This document shows, piece by piece, positions 22,413 to 34,870 of a stretch of 64,000 nt of DNA. The notes below the pieces were generated by a model, which searched no databases, was not told where the DNA came from, and saw only the letters and a program-made list of their open reading frames with translations. Each line of letters begins with the position of its first letter. Position 1 is the stretch's first letter. Location: NCBI GenBank assembly GCA_024509875.1, contig JAMPIV010019857.1, positions 682,001 to 746,000 on the forward strand, read 5' to 3'. The position numbers and the translations under genes are program-made. Source of the stretch: Oreohelix idahoensis. Taxonomy: Eukaryota > Mollusca > Gastropoda > Stylommatophora > Oreohelicidae.

Positions 22413-24493
22413 TGTCGCATGAAAATATAATTAATAGTAGGTAAAGCTTGACAGCTGTATATGCGTGATGGACAATAGTGCACACGGACGTGTGATAGTG
22501 GTGCGCAAGAGAGATAGGCAGAAGGCACAGGCTGAGTCAGTGAGTTCTTCACTAAGAAAACCACACACACAGCTCTTCTTGTTTTCTCTGGCGACAATAT
22601 TACTCTTTTGCACACACTGTGTCACTCACAAATAGTAGGGTAAAGGAGTAAAGGTAGATTGAGGATTTGGTAGTCTGAACTGAACGAACAATCCTATCGA
22701 GGTTAACTCAATTTTATTCAATTTAGAAATGTAAATAAATCAATAAGGATTTTACAGCACATAATAATAAAGATTATCACGAGAAAACAAACTCACAACA
22801 ATTTGATGATTTTAAAGAAGAAAAAAATTATTACACAAGTAGTGAACAAAATGGATTATGAATGAATTGTGTTAGTAAAGTTCCAGGCAGGCCTGATAAG
22901 CTTTTGCTGGAAAATATGTGAAATACTGTTTGTGTGTAAATGAATGTTTGTTCCTTTGTTCCTTTGGTGTGAATGTTGGAAACAACTTATATCCTGGGGT
23001 TCTCTTGGAAAAATATCACGTAATCCAATACTTTGAAATTAACTTCACTGTTCGAATAAGGTATCCACAATGGGCACAGAATCTGAACACGATTTTATAA
23101 ATCCAAGATTGGTGTAACGTATCCACAGTTGATGAGGTATCCACAGATACGAATTTGCTTCCAAAGGTGGGATGGAGGGTGAAAATGGGTGGAGTATGGT
23201 AGGGTGATGGTTGTTAAGGGTAATATCTGGTGTTGAGAATCGTTGCAATAATTTGCAGTAATTGAAGTAATTGAAATGATTGAAATAATTGAAGGGAATT
23301 ATTGTGACTGGTGGACGAGGACTATATGGCCACTGGCCAAAGGTAACCTCTTTTCAGCAATACGAGACAAGACTTTGCACTGCATAAATCTGTTAGACAA
23401 AACAAAAATACATGTGTAACTACTCTTCTGCTGCAACATGCAGATTACAACAGAAACAATTTAAGCAGTGTCTAGCGTCGGCATGTTGATATCCATGCAT
23501 GCGTCTCGTTCCTAAAATAGGTCAGTCCATTCTTAAACATTCCTGTCTGCTGTGAAGGAATTAGCTGGCCAGTCCAGGTACATAAACAATAACAAGACTT
23601 GCTTCCTCCCCTGTCAGACAAAGTTACATGAGGGTCCGCTAGAGAATCCTCCTGTGCTTTCCACCGTTCATTCTTTCCCGCGTTCATAATAATATGCTCA
23701 TACATTAATGTTACAAACATTGAAAAGTAAAATGGTCATTGAAATTATGAATGATACAAACATTGTAACATAACATCGCTTTAAAATACAAGCAGTGAAA
23801 ATAAATGAATTTTCGTAAGCATTTATGATACATACATGATAAAGGAAACCCGTTTATATAATACACTTAGACTTTCACCATGATAGTAATATATTTCATT
23901 AGACTTTCACCATGATAATAATATATTTCATATCTATATATTTAAGCTAATTTCCTATATACTGGAAAAGCGAATACATACCCGCTCCGGAATTTATAGA
24001 TAGTCTGTAAGTTAAACTAGAGGGCACTATGTGTGTTTAACTCAAGTCTCCCTTATGCACAGTTTTACTTTACAAGACTAAGAAATGCGTCTTACTCTTC
24101 CAGTATGCTTCTCACCAGTGAAGTCTAAAAACTAGTTTCTTAAAGAAAGAATTATTTTCAATTTACCCGCTACATTTTAAACGTTCCCACGATAGCCAAA
24201 AGTATTGCCGCAAATTAGTTTGCATATAGAATGTCACTAGTACGTGCTGTGGTTCCGAGCTCAGAAGTTTTAACAATGAGGAAGAAGACAGACCATAAAT
24301 TTCTAGACAGCCGAGTCTGGAAATTCCTAACGAACGTGAACGCTGGTTGACCGTATCTTCACCTGGGTTAAGGTGGGGAAAAGGCAAGTGCGTGAGAAAC
24401 ATTTTTTCGGAAACTTAGGATAGACAGAAAATAAAGCAATATACATGATGGACAGAAAATTTCAAATAGGCAAATTATCTTCACTCTGCGACA
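22413..24493 (-). repeat. E1 3' LTR (minus sense)
   Basis: 2081 bp, nearly identical to 29385-31473; differences include a 4-bp (CA) length change and a few substitutions. Bounded by TGTCGCA/TGCGACA. Open frames inside it (e.g. 23045-23248, 24163-24402) are repeated in the other LTR and show no protein motif. Confidence 0.95.
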
Positions 24494-24549
24494 GATACCC
24501 CGAACTTAAGTTAGTTGCCCAACTAAATCAGAGAGAGATGATAATTTGG

Positions 24550-24993
24550 CTAGTGTGTATCATTCCCAGTGTCGTCCATTAATTCCTTCTCTGTTCCTTC
24601 TTCCGAGGTTCCCTCAGATTGTTTCTTATCAGCTGGCGTTAAAAGATTATTTTCTGCACTACTAGCGAGTTCCTCTACTGAATGTCTGCTTAAAAAATCT
24701 GCTCCTACATTTTCAGGACCGGGGATGTACTCGACCCTGAAGGAATAGACACTTAGCAAAATAGCCCATCGCATTACTTTTGCATTTTGGCTTTTACAAG
24801 CTGCTAGAAACGTGAGGGGTGCGTGATCCGTTTGCACGACAAATGAGACTCCATAAAGAAATTCGTGGTGCCTTTTTACTCCCGCCACTAGAGCCAAGCA
24901 TTCTTTTTCAATGGTTGAATAGTTGCGTTCTGCAGCGTTCAATTTTCGGCTAGCATAGGCCACGGGAAAAAAGCATTTCCGGGTAGTTTTCAT
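24550..24993 (-). pseudogene. E1 RNase H (C-terminal part of pol)
   Basis: Continues RNase H one frame away from the RT frame: AYASRKLNAAERNYSTIEKE, FVVQTDHAPLTFL and NVGADFLSRH are the conserved Ty3/Gypsy RNase H motifs. The domain starts in the preceding frame (LRVDASNLGIGSTLLQ). The switch falls in a six-base A run at 24967-24972, so a one-base length change explains it. The ORF ends with an acidic tail. Confidence 0.88.
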
Positions 24994-26440
24994 CAGCTTG
25001 AAGCAACGTTGATCCTATTCCAAGATTACTGGCATCTACTCTTAGCACAAAGGTCTTTGTGAGGTCAGGGAGGCGTAATATGGGCTTCGTCGTCAGCTTT
25101 TCTTTGAGTGTGGTGTAGGCGCTCTCACATTGAGCCGTCCATGTTACCTTTTCAGGTTGACCTTTCTTTGTGAGGTCAGTTAACGGTGCAGTCAAACTAT
25201 TAAAGTTCTCAATGAACCGTTGATAATAACCACAGAGTGACAAAAACGACCTAGTGTCCTTTTTCGTTATGGGTCGCTTTGCATTTCGGATTTTGTCAAC
25301 GTTTTTCTCTACTGGCCACAAGCAACCATGAGTGATCGTATGTCCTAAAAATTCAAGTTCTCTGAATCCAATCAGACACTTGCTTGGGCGTGCTGTTAAA
25401 CCAGTTTCCTTGAGCCGCCTGAGGAGCAGGGCTAACGCTTCCTCATGTTCTTCAAATGTAGCCGTTGCGATGAGAATATCATCCATAAAATTATGAATGG
25501 TATTGCTTTGTAAAGGGTGTAATAGTTTTCTCATCATCCGGGTAAAAGCTCCAGGTGCGTTATGTAATCCAAAAGGCATTACATTGAACGTGTAATGTCC
25601 GTCACTGGTACTAAAGGCGAGCAATGGTCTAATCTCTTCCTTTACCGGAATTTGGTAATAGCCTTTACGAAGGTCTATTTTAGAGAAAATGGTTGCTCTA
25701 CTCAGCTTTGTAAAGAGTTCATTAGGGCTCGGTAATGGTTCTGGTTGGAACTCTGTTACAGTGTTGAGTAATCTATAATCGATGCATAACCGAGTTTCCC
25801 CGTTGGGTTTCTGTAGAAGCACTACACTTGAACTGTATGGGGATGTCGATTCAGAGATTATGTTATCATGCAGTAGCTTGTCAATCTCTTCTCGTAGAGC
25901 GTTGGCTTTAGCGTATGGGACTGGGTAAATCTTAGTCCTGACAGGCTTAGGATCTAATACTTTTATATCAAACTCCAAGAGGTTGGTTAGTCCCGGTTTA
26001 TCGGTGAGCACTTCTGAATATTCGGCTAACAGTTGTTTGACATCATGCTGTTGCAATTCAGTCAATGTTTCACAGAGCTTCACATCCGTGTGTGATTCTT
26101 CCTGTTTTAGCGGGTATTCAGCATATTCGTGGGGGTCATTATCCGCTTCCATTGCAACCGCTAAGGTCAGGAGATGTGCTTGAGGAGCAGCGAGGCGTTC
26201 CATGTACTTTTTAAGTAAGTTAACATGATAAATCTTTTCCTTCCCTCGTATGGAGATTTTGTAGTTTGTTCGAGAGATTTTCTCGAGTACTTCAAATGGT
26301 CCCTGCCATCCTATCTGAAGTTTGTTATTCCCTGTTGGGAGTAACAGCAGTACTTTCTCTCCAGGTTGTAGTACTCTTTCCTTCGCAGTCTTATTGTACC
26401 GTTTTGCATGCTTGGCACGAGCTTGTCGGAGGTTAGTGTT
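24950..26440 (-). pseudogene. E1 integrase C-terminus plus reverse transcriptase
   Basis: One open frame. It starts with the integrase C-terminal domain (GWQGPFEVLEKISRTNYKI, then IYHVNLLKKY) and continues through a linker into RT (ATG at 26203 used for numbering): RLCIDYRLLN near residue 138, FSKIDLRKGYYQI with a catalytic Asp at 177, MPFGLHNAPGAF at 209, FMDD at 239-242 and LEFLGHTI near 283. The RNase H start DASNLG is at 390. RT copies RNA into DNA in the particle. The direct fusion of integrase end to RT shows that the order is native and not a rearrangement. Confidence 0.9.
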
Positions 26441-28793
26441 GGCTAATTCCCAACCTATTTTTAACCTTTCTTTTTAGTTCTTGCACATATTTTGATGCAG
26501 ATACAATAGATTCGTCTGCTTTCTGGTCGGTTAAAGACCTAAGCAATGCTTCCAGGGGTCCCTTTATTGGCCGTCCAAATAATAATGTTGCAGGAGGTAG
26601 ACCAGTGGAGGCATGCGGCTCTTCCCTATAGGCAAATAAGGCAGCCGGCAAGAATAAGTCCCAGTTTTCGGGTCTTTCTTGTGCTAATTTTCGCAGCATG
26701 GTGATGAGGGTCCCGTTATATCTCTCTACCTGTCCGTTTGCTTGAGGATTATAGGGTGAGGTGTAGATATGCTTAGTACGGAAGATCTTAAAGACTTCTT
26801 CCATCAGATGTCCTCTAAACTGCGATCCATTATCAGTGAGTATTTGCTGTGGAAATCCGAGCCTTCTGAAAATACTCACGAGCGCTTCTGCGACATGCAC
26901 AGAATCAGAAGAAGGGAGCGCCACTGCTTCTGACCACATAGTACAGGTGTCGACTAGAGTCAAAATACAGCAATTTCTCCGCTTTGTTCTTAAGAGTGGG
27001 CCTACTATATCTACAGCTACTCTTTCGAATGGAGTACCGACAATAGGCATTTCTCCCAATGGAGCAGGGGGTGTCCAGTGTCTTGGTGCCACCCTTTGGC
27101 ACTGCGCACAGGATTTCACAAATCGGATGATGTCCCCGTTCATCCCAGGCCAGTAGTAGTGCGCTGCTATTCTTTGCATGGTAGCATTTTGTCCCATGTG
27201 GCCGCTAAAAGGAAGAGCGTGTCCCATCTCTAAAATTTGTGACCTATAAGTAGTTGGAACAACCAACTGGCTATGTTCTTGTCCAGTGTTGCCCGACCTA
27301 CGGTATAGTAATCCCGATTTTGAATAAAAGTTTCCCTTTTTCAACGGGTTACTGGCAAGTGGCAGTTTCTTAAAACATGGTCCCAGTGTTGGATCCTTGT
27401 GTTGAGCATCCTTCAATTCCCGTGGTAGCAGGTTTATCACTGGTCCTGGTTCCTGTTCTGTCCTCGCCTGACCTCTTGTAGTTACTGCTGCAGCTATCAG
27501 AGGTTTTCTTGGTTCCCCCAAGAACACATAGCGACATCCAAGAATTACGTCATAGATTGGATTCTCCATAATGGCAGCTCGAATCCATCCTTTAACAAAT
27601 TTCGAATCAATATAAACGTTTACTATTTTCAATGTCATAGGAGTGTCTCCTTTCACTGCTCCACACAGATCTACTGTCTCCGAAGTTATCTGCTCGGGTG
27701 TGACCAAATGTGAAGCGATTATACAGTCGAACTGTAATCCTGTGTCATAAAGACAGCGCACACGTTTCCCGTTTGCGATAATCTGATCCGTTACAGAATT
27801 CCGTTCTGGTTTACCACATTTTGTTCTGTCTTGACGCTGTTCTGGTGCGTCTCCTTGTAAACACGCCGCCAAGTGCGGGCTGGGCCGATTTCTACATTCT
27901 TTTGTATTGTGCGAGGTCTGCTTACAATGATGACAATATTTCCTCTCCCTCCTCATGAAGTAAGGGGGGTTTTCCTGTGCATTTTTCGTGTTTGAGTTAG
28001 TTGACCGGTCTCTGCGTGTATCCTGCGTTGGAGCGTTTACCTGTGATCGCTGATTTTGGGTGGGCTGGGTGATTGGTTTAGGTTGAAGTTCAGCAGGTTT
28101 CCGTTTGAAGGTTTGAGTCTCTGCTATAGCATTTTGAAACCTTTCTGCTAACGTAAGGATTGGTTCGAGTCGGTCTGCCCCGTGCTCCATTAGGAACTTT
28201 CTCATCTCTGGTGACATTGTTTCCTTGATTTGCTCTACCAGGAAGAGTTCATGTAATCCTTCGTAAGTCTTAGGAAATTTTCCCAAATCGCGCCACTTTT
28301 CGAGATATGATTCAATCCTAGCAACAAATTGGCCAAATGTTTCTCCTCCTTCTTTGTGAGATCGGCGAAAACGCTTTCGGTAATTGTCGGCTGTAAGCTG
28401 AAAACGCCGTAACAGTGCTTGCTTGAGAGCGTCATAATCGTTCTAATCTGCTGGGGTTAATTTTGTAAAAACTTCGTAAGCCGTCCCTCTTAATCCTTGA
28501 GAAAGTTTAAGATTCCACATGCTTTTTGGCAGGCCATACAATGAAGCAGTTCGCTCATATCTATCTACTATACCAGCAAAGGCGTTGTCAGGTGATGAAG
28601 CGTTAGTGGGAGAAGCGGGACGATTTTGAACCTCTAATTCTTTGAGCCGGAACTCATGAGCCCGTATCCTTTCGTTTTCTTCTCTTTGTTTTTCTATTTC
28701 GGCCTCTATGAATGCATTACCTTCTTCTTCACTCATTCCAACCTCTTTAGTGTATTTTAAAAGACCCATCCTTAGTTTTAGTAAATCAGTCAT
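26433..28793 (-). pseudogene. E1 gag-protease-integrase polyprotein, one stop
   Basis: A single frame from ATG 28793 to 26433, interrupted once by TAG at 28443-28445. Gag has an N-terminal charged helix, then SMWNLKLSQGLRGTAYEVF and a SCAN-like capsid segment (KTYEGLHELFLVEQIKETM). A CCHC knuckle (C-X2-C-X4-H-X4-C, residues 118-131 of the frame counted from ATG 28286) and the protease LYDTG (179-183) follow. Integrase has a zinc domain (GHALPFSGHMG, CAQC) and a catalytic D426, D485, E521 triad with the exact 35-residue D-to-E spacing. Integrase ends a few codons after KVKNRLG because of a frameshift; its C-terminus continues in the next frame. Confidence 0.92.
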
Positions 28794-29384
28794 TTTCTAT
28801 ATTTCTGTGCAGGTTGTTACACTCTCCCAGTATGTTACACTAGTTTCTGGGTATTACTAATATTTCTATGAAGTATTGTAATACAACAAACCAATACAAC
28901 TAACTGATAATCAATTTACTAAGCCCCAGGGAGTACTATTAATTCTATGAAGTAATGTAACTCATTAATGGAAGTTTAGTATAATTGGATTTTTGACAAT
29001 TCCTTATTTCTGCTGAATTAAGGTCTCATCACTTGAGTAATACTCAAGTATAAACAATTCCCTTCAATATCTCACACACATACACACTCTACTGCCTGTT
29101 AAATGTACCACTTAATTACCTTAGTTAACTATTTAACGTAATTAAATAACCCTGAATTAAATTAGTGACAGCAACGTTCTGTTACTTTAAAATTATAATT
29201 GTTCTGTTCAGATACTACCAGAAGTGTCGTTGTCTAGGGCATTATAAAATTATAGTCCACAGTATAGACTAATAGTTCAAGATTCCTTACAGTTTCTGCA
29301 GAACAATTTAAAGACAAGATTCCCTGGAGTCACTGTGAAATAAGAATCCAGAAATTCAAATCCAAGGACGAGATTCCCAATAAT
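28794..29384 (-). other. E1 leader with primer-binding site
   Basis: Between the 5' LTR (minus sense) and gag. Five bases from the LTR end is TGGGAATCTCGTCC (29365-29379 region), which starts with TGG as expected for a tRNA-primed binding site. Related phrases (ACAAGATTCCCTGG; TTCAAGATTCC) recur 45-115 bp further in. No ORF. Confidence 0.6.
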
Positions 29385-31473
29385 TGTCGCATGAAAATAT
29401 AATTAATAGTAGGTAAAGCTTGACAGCTGTATATGCGTGATGGACAATAGTGCACACGGACGTGTGATAGTGGTGCGCAAGAGAGATAGGCAGAAGGCAC
29501 AGGCTGAGTCAGTGAGTTCTTCACTAAGAAAACCACACACACACACAGCTCTTCTTGTTTTCTCTGGCGACAATATTACTCTTTTGCACACACTGTGTCA
29601 CTCACAAATAGTAGGGTAAAGGAGTAAAGGTAGATTGAGGATTTGGTAGTCTGAACTGAACGAACAATCCTATCGAGGTTAACTCAATTTTATTCAATTT
29701 AGAAATGTAAATAAATCAATAAGGATTTTACAGCACATAATAATAAAGATTATCACGAGAAAACAAACTCACAACAATTTGATGATTTTAAAGAAGAAAA
29801 AAATTATTACACAAGTAGTGAACAAAATGGATTATGAATGAATTGTGTTAGTAAAGTTCCAGGCAGGCCTGATAAGCTTTTGCTGGAAAATATGTGAAAT
29901 ACTGTTTGTGTGTAAATGAATGTTTGTTCCTTTGTTCCTTTGGTGTGAATGTGGGAAACAACTTATATCCTGGGGTTCTCTTGGAAAAATATCACGTAAT
30001 CCAATACTTTGAAATTAACTTCACTGTTCGAATAAGGTATCCACAATGGGCACAGAATCTGAACACGATTTTATAAATCCAAGATTGGTGTAACGTATCC
30101 ACAGTTGATGAGGTATCCACAGATACGAATTTGCTTCCAAAGGTGGGATGGAGGGTGAAAATGGGTGGAGTATGGTAGGGTGATGGTTGTTAAGGGTAAT
30201 ATCTGGTGTTGAGAATCGTTGCAATAATTTGCAGTAATTGAAGTAATTGAAATGATTGAAATAATTGAAGGGAATTATTGTGACTGGTGGACGAGGACTA
30301 TATGGCCACTGGCCAAAGGTAACCTCTTTTCAGCAATACGAGACAAGACTTTGCACTGCATAAATCTGTTAGACAAAACAAAAATACATGTGTAACTACT
30401 CTTCTGCTGCAACATGCAGATTACAACAGAAACAATTTAAGCAGTGTCCAGCGTCGGCATGTTGATATCCATGCATGCGTCTCGTTCCTAAAATAGGTCA
30501 GTCCATTCTTAAACATTCCTGTCTGCTGTGAATGAATGAATTAGCTGGCCAGTCCAGGTACATAAACAATAACAAGACTTGCTTCCTCCCCTGTCAGACA
30601 AAGTTACATGAGGGTCCGCTAGAGAATCCTCCTGTGCTTTCCACCGTTCATTCTTTCCCGCGTTCATAATAATATGCTCATACATTAATGTTACAAACAT
30701 TGAAAAGTAAAATGGTCATTGAAATTATGAATGATACAAACATTGTAACATAACATCGCTTTAAAATACAAGCAGTGAAAATAAATGAATTTTCGTAAGC
30801 ATTTATGATACATACATGATAAAGGAAACCCGTTTATATAATACACTTAGACTTTCACCATGATAGTAATATATTTCATTAGACTTTCACCATGATAATA
30901 ATATATTTCATATCTATATATTTAAGCTAATTTCCTATATACTGGAAAAGCGAATACATACCCGCTCCGGAATTTATAGATAGTCTGTAAGTTAAACTAG
31001 AGGGCACTATGTGTGTTTAACTCAAGTCTCCCTTATGCACAGTTTTACTTTACAAGACTAAGAAATGCGTCTTACTCTTCCAGTATGCTTCTCACCAGTG
31101 AAGTCTAAAAACTAGTTTCTTAAAGAAAGAATTATTTTCGATTTACCCGCTACATTTTAAACGTTCCCACGATAGCCAAAAGTATTGCCGCAAATTAGTT
31201 TGCATATAGAATGTCACTAGTACGTGCTGTGGTTCCGAGCTCAGAAGTTTTAACAATGAGGAAGAAGACAGGCCATAAATTTCTAGACAGCCGAGTCTGG
31301 AAATTCCTAACGAACGTGAACGCTGGTTGACCGTATCTTCACCTGGGTTAAGGTGGGGAAAAGGCAAGTGCGTGAGAAACATTTTTTCGGAAACTTAGGA
31401 TAGACAGAAAATAAAGCAATATACAGGATGGACAGAACATTTCAAATAGGCAAATTATCTTCACTCTGCGACA
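29385..31473 (-). repeat. E1 5' LTR (minus sense)
   Basis: 2089 bp copy of the LTR at 22413-24493. In minus sense it would hold the promoter. Flanked by the CTGGG duplication at 31474. Confidence 0.95.
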
Positions 31474-31626
31474 CTGGGGCATGGAACCACTACTGTAGTT
31501 GTCCCCTTGCACCAAACCTGCACTGAGGCATTCAGATGCTCGTGCAACAGTGGTTTCTGTAGCAAACTGTTTTATATGTATGGCACTGGAAAGGTTTTCT
31601 GGTGAGTTCTGGCACAACTAAAGCAC
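31474..31626. other. E1 insertion-site flank, repeat related to 13970-14110
   Basis: Contains CAACAGTGGTTTCTGTAGCAAACTG, similar to CAGCAGTGGTTTCTGTAACAATCTG at 14038. An unclassified dispersed repeat. Confidence 0.4.
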
Positions 31627-31890
31627 ATATGTGTATGTATGTATGTGTGTGTATGTATGTATGTGTGTGAATGTATGTGTGTGTATGTATGTATGCATGG
31701 ATGCATGCATGCATGTATGTATGTATGTATGTATGTATGTATGTATGTATGTATGTATGTATGTATGTATGTATGTATGTATGTATGTATGTATGTATGT
31801 ATGTATGTATGTATGTATGTATGTATGTATGCATGCATGCATGCATGCATGGGTGTATGTGAATGTATATATGTATGTACGTATGAAATT
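31627..31890. repeat. (ATGT)n microsatellite with ATGC variants
   Basis: About 260 bp of ATGT/ATGC tetranucleotides. Long open frames on both strands here (His-Thr-Tyr-Ile or Met-Tyr-Val-Cys repeats) are a by-product of the 4-bp period. Confidence 0.97.
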
Positions 31891-32088
31891 AATTTAAAAT
31901 ACCACTCACTGTCATCTAGTTTTCTATCTAATGTTAAATTAAGCGATAATCATACTGTCATTGGCTATGAAATCGAGATTAAGCCTCTTTTGCATCTATA
32001 CTTCCCAGAGTAATGCATGACAAAGTGCAAAGTATGTAACCACCCATACGAAACAGTGCCACATATATTAAAATCTTCTTCTTCTTTG

Positions 32089-33035
32089 GTCCTTGACCGC
32101 TGACTGACAAAGCAATCAGTGACCATCACGTCTGGTGGCGTCTTTGTAGGGCAGCAACACACTGTCTCCACTTTGGTCCTTGACCGCTGACTGACAAAGC
32201 AATCAGTGACCATCACGTCTGGTGGCGTCTTGTAGGGCAGTAATAAACTGTCTCCACTTTGGTCCTTGATCGCTGACTGACAAAGCAATCAGTGACAATC
32301 ACGCCAAGTGGCGTCTTGTAGGGCAGTAATAAACTGTCTCCACTTTGATCCTTGATCGCTGACTGACAAAGCAATCAGTGACCATCACGCCTAGTGGCGT
32401 CTTGTAGGGCAGCAACAAACTGTCTCTACTTTGGTCCTTGACCGCTGACTGACAAAGCAATCAGTGACCATCACGTCTGGTGGCGACTTGTAGGGAAGCA
32501 ACAAACTGTCTCCACTTTGGTCCTTGACCGCTGACTGATAAAGCAATCAGTGACCATCACGTCTGGTGGCGACTTGTAGGGCAGCAACAAACTGTCTCCA
32601 CTTTGGTCCTCGACCGCTGACTGACAAAGCAATCAGTGACCATCACGTCTGGTGGCGACTTGTAGGGCAGCAACAAACTGTCTACACTTTGGTCCTTGAC
32701 CGCTGACTGACAAAGCAATTAGTGACCATCACGTCTGGTGGCGTCTTGTAGGGCAGCAACAAACTGTCTCCACTTTGGTCCTTGACCGCTGACTGACAAA
32801 GCAATCAGTGACCATCACGTCTGGTGGCGTCTTGTAGGGCAGCAACAAACTGTCTCCACTTTGGTCCTTGACCGCTGACTGACAAAGCAATCAGTGACCA
32901 TCACGTCTGGTGGCGTCTTGTAGGGCAGCAACACACTGTCTCCACTTTGGTTCTTGACCGCTGACTGACAAAGCAATCAGTGACCATCACGCCTAGTGGC
33001 GTCTTGTAGGGCAGCAACACACTGTCTCCACTTTG
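32089..33035 (-). repeat. 86-bp tandem array, 11 copies, of a LINE 3' terminal unit
   Basis: Each unit has CCTTGACCGCTGACTGACAA, AGCAATCAGTGACCATCACG and GGCGTCTTGTAGGGCAGCAA. Starts fall near 32090, 32175, 32260, 32347, 32432, 32519, 32605, 32691, 32777, 32863 and 32949. The first unit (minus-sense last) ends in AAGAAGAAG, the LINE tail; the last merges into LINE ORF2 at about 33010. So the 3' end of a family-B LINE has been amplified in place. Units differ by a few substitutions each. Confidence 0.95.
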
Positions 33036-33289
33036 CTCGGTCGGCAGCCATTCTTCGTGTGGTGCCCCGGCTCTGGTTCATGTTTTGTATCTCTGCCTCC
33101 ACAAGTCTCCGCGAGGTGGATTTTGATCGGCCTCGCTTTCGCTTTCCTTCTGGAGTCCAAAGCATAGCAGTTCTGATGATGGTATCGGAGTCCTATCTGA
33201 TGATGTAGCCAACCCAATTCAAGCCTACCCGCTGTGATGGCGCGCATGTCTTCTTGGTGGATCAGAGTTAGCAGTTCTTGGTTGGTGAT
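33000..33289 (-). mobile_element. LINE family B, ORF2 C-terminus (split by E3)
   Basis: Minus-strand frames carry TNQELLTLIHQEDMRAITAGR, TPEGKRKRGRSKSTSRRLVEAE and MAADRAKWRQCVAAL, the standard RTE-like C-terminus. The coding sense continues upstream at 40911-40985 after the E3 insertion, and downstream into the 86-bp array. Confidence 0.8.
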
Positions 33290-34614
33290 TGTTATATCTC
33301 AGTTGATGTTTTTTTAGTGAAGAAGGTGAAGCGTGTGTGGTTTGGGACAGTCACTCACAGTAGCGCACACACCAAGTCATGGAATGGTGTAACGTCTGAT
33401 GATATTTTAACCATGGTTTATTACAATTATAACATCACGTAGATCTAGACGAATACAGTTACATCGAAACATGAATCTTCATAATGCAGTTAACATACGG
33501 CCCATACACATCCTGGCCTACAAAATCTCTACTCCTCACATCAGTGCACAAATACTGCATCTACGGCAGATATATAATAATCAAGGCCTACAAAATCTCT
33601 ATACTTCGCATCAGTGCACAAATACTGCATCTACGGCAGATATATAATAATCAAGGCCTACAAAATCTCTATACTTCACATCAGTGCACAAATACTGCAT
33701 CTACGGCAGATATATAATAATCAAGGCCTACAAAATCTCTATACTTCACATCAGTGCACAAATACTGCATCTACGGCAGATATATAATAATCAAGGCCTA
33801 CAAAATCTCTATACTTCACATCAGTGCACAAATACTGCATCTACGGCAGATATATAATAATCAAGGCCTACAAAATCTCTATACTTCACATCAGTGCACA
33901 AATACTGCATCTACGGCAGATATATAATAATCAAGGCCTACCAAATCTCTATACTTCACATCAGTGCACAAATACTGCATCTACGGCAGATATATAATAA
34001 TCAAGGCCTACAAAATCTCTATACTTCACATCAGTGCACAAATACTGCATCTACGGCAGATATATAATAATCAAGGCCTACAAAATCTCTATACTTCACA
34101 TCAGTGCACAAATACTGCATCTACGGCAGATATATAATAATCAAGGCCTACAAAATCTCTATACTTCACATCAGTGCACAAATACTGCATCTACGGCAGA
34201 TATATAATAATCAAGGCCTACAAAATCTCTATAGCCCTGCGCAGGCATACATTATCCAAAAAAACACCTTAGGGCTGACCACCTCAGTCAAAAACCCTGC
34301 ACACACTGAACCCACGGGAACACACCCCGTTCACACAGTCACGAGAATCTACTGTTCTCTTAACACTGCTCTCAAAAATCCCTGCGGACACTAGCCGCGA
34401 GAGCTATTCACACATCACTTAAAACCAGTACAGAAACAGTTCATTATGACCAGAGTTCACCTGCTATCTGACATACTGTCTTCCACGAAACCAAGAGGAG
34501 ATATCTTTAAACAAATCCATACCAATCTGTAAGCAAGTACTCTAACCCAAAATTAACTCTACTCAACACGTATTTCCCAAGATCATTTCCCTTTCATCAC
34601 ATCTGCACTCATCA
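33290..34614 (-). repeat. E3 LTR (left) with ten 70-bp repeats
   Basis: 1325 bp. Contains ten head-to-tail copies of a 70-bp unit with AGTGCACAAATACTGCATCT and CAGATATATAATAATCAAGG (units near 33541 to 34171). The flanking parts match 39722-40910 closely. Confidence 0.93.
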
Positions 34615-34659
34615 GTTTGCCACACTCCCAGGGAAAAAAAAATGATTATATCATTTTTT

Positions 34660-34870
34660 TTTTTTGTTGAAAATTAACTCCCAAAAATTTAACGGTCAAT
34701 GAAGTTATATCAAATACGTACAAAAATTAACTACCAAAAATTTAACGGTCAATGAAGTTATATCAAATACGTACAAAAATTAACTACCAAAAATTTAACG
34801 GTCAATGAAGTTATATCAAATATCTCTTAAATTAATTCCCAAAAATTTTTTTAAAAAATTAATGAAGTTC
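34660..34870. repeat. 52-bp tandem repeat in E3, about 3.5 copies
   Basis: Unit has AAAAATTTAACGGTCAATGA and AGTTATATCAAATACGTAC. Non-coding. Confidence 0.85.

Larger units (their letters stand above)
22413..31473 (-). mobile_element. E1: complete Gmr1-like Ty3/Gypsy LTR retrotransposon
   Basis: LTRs 22413-24493 and 29385-31473 start TGTCGCA and end TGCGACA and are flanked by a perfect 5-bp target duplication CTGGG (22408-22412, 31474-31478). Coding is on the minus strand in the order gag, zinc knuckle, protease, integrase, RT, RNase H. Integrase before RT is the Ty1/copia-like order, and within Ty3/Gypsy it is typical of the Gmr1 group. No env frame. Breaks visible: one in-frame stop in gag, one frameshift near the end of integrase and one in RNase H. 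The few LTR differences suggest fairly recent insertion. Confidence 0.93.

Noticed and set aside
23045..23248. Small frames duplicated at 23 kb and 30 kb as a conserved gene family
   Set aside because: They are the same position in the two E1 LTRs, so the duplication is explained by the LTR structure.
24494..24549. An env-like third ORF in E1
   Set aside because: Only about 55 bases separate the RNase H stop from the LTR; no signal peptide or membrane segment frame exists in the element.
31532..32013. Long open frames on both strands rich in His-Thr-Tyr-Ile or Met-Tyr-Val-Cys
   Set aside because: They are produced by the (ATGT)n microsatellite, whose 4-bp period keeps all frames open; no other coding signal.
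33484..34230. CRISPR-like regular repeats
   Set aside because: The 70-bp units are directly adjacent with no unique spacers, lie inside LTRs and are in a eukaryotic context.
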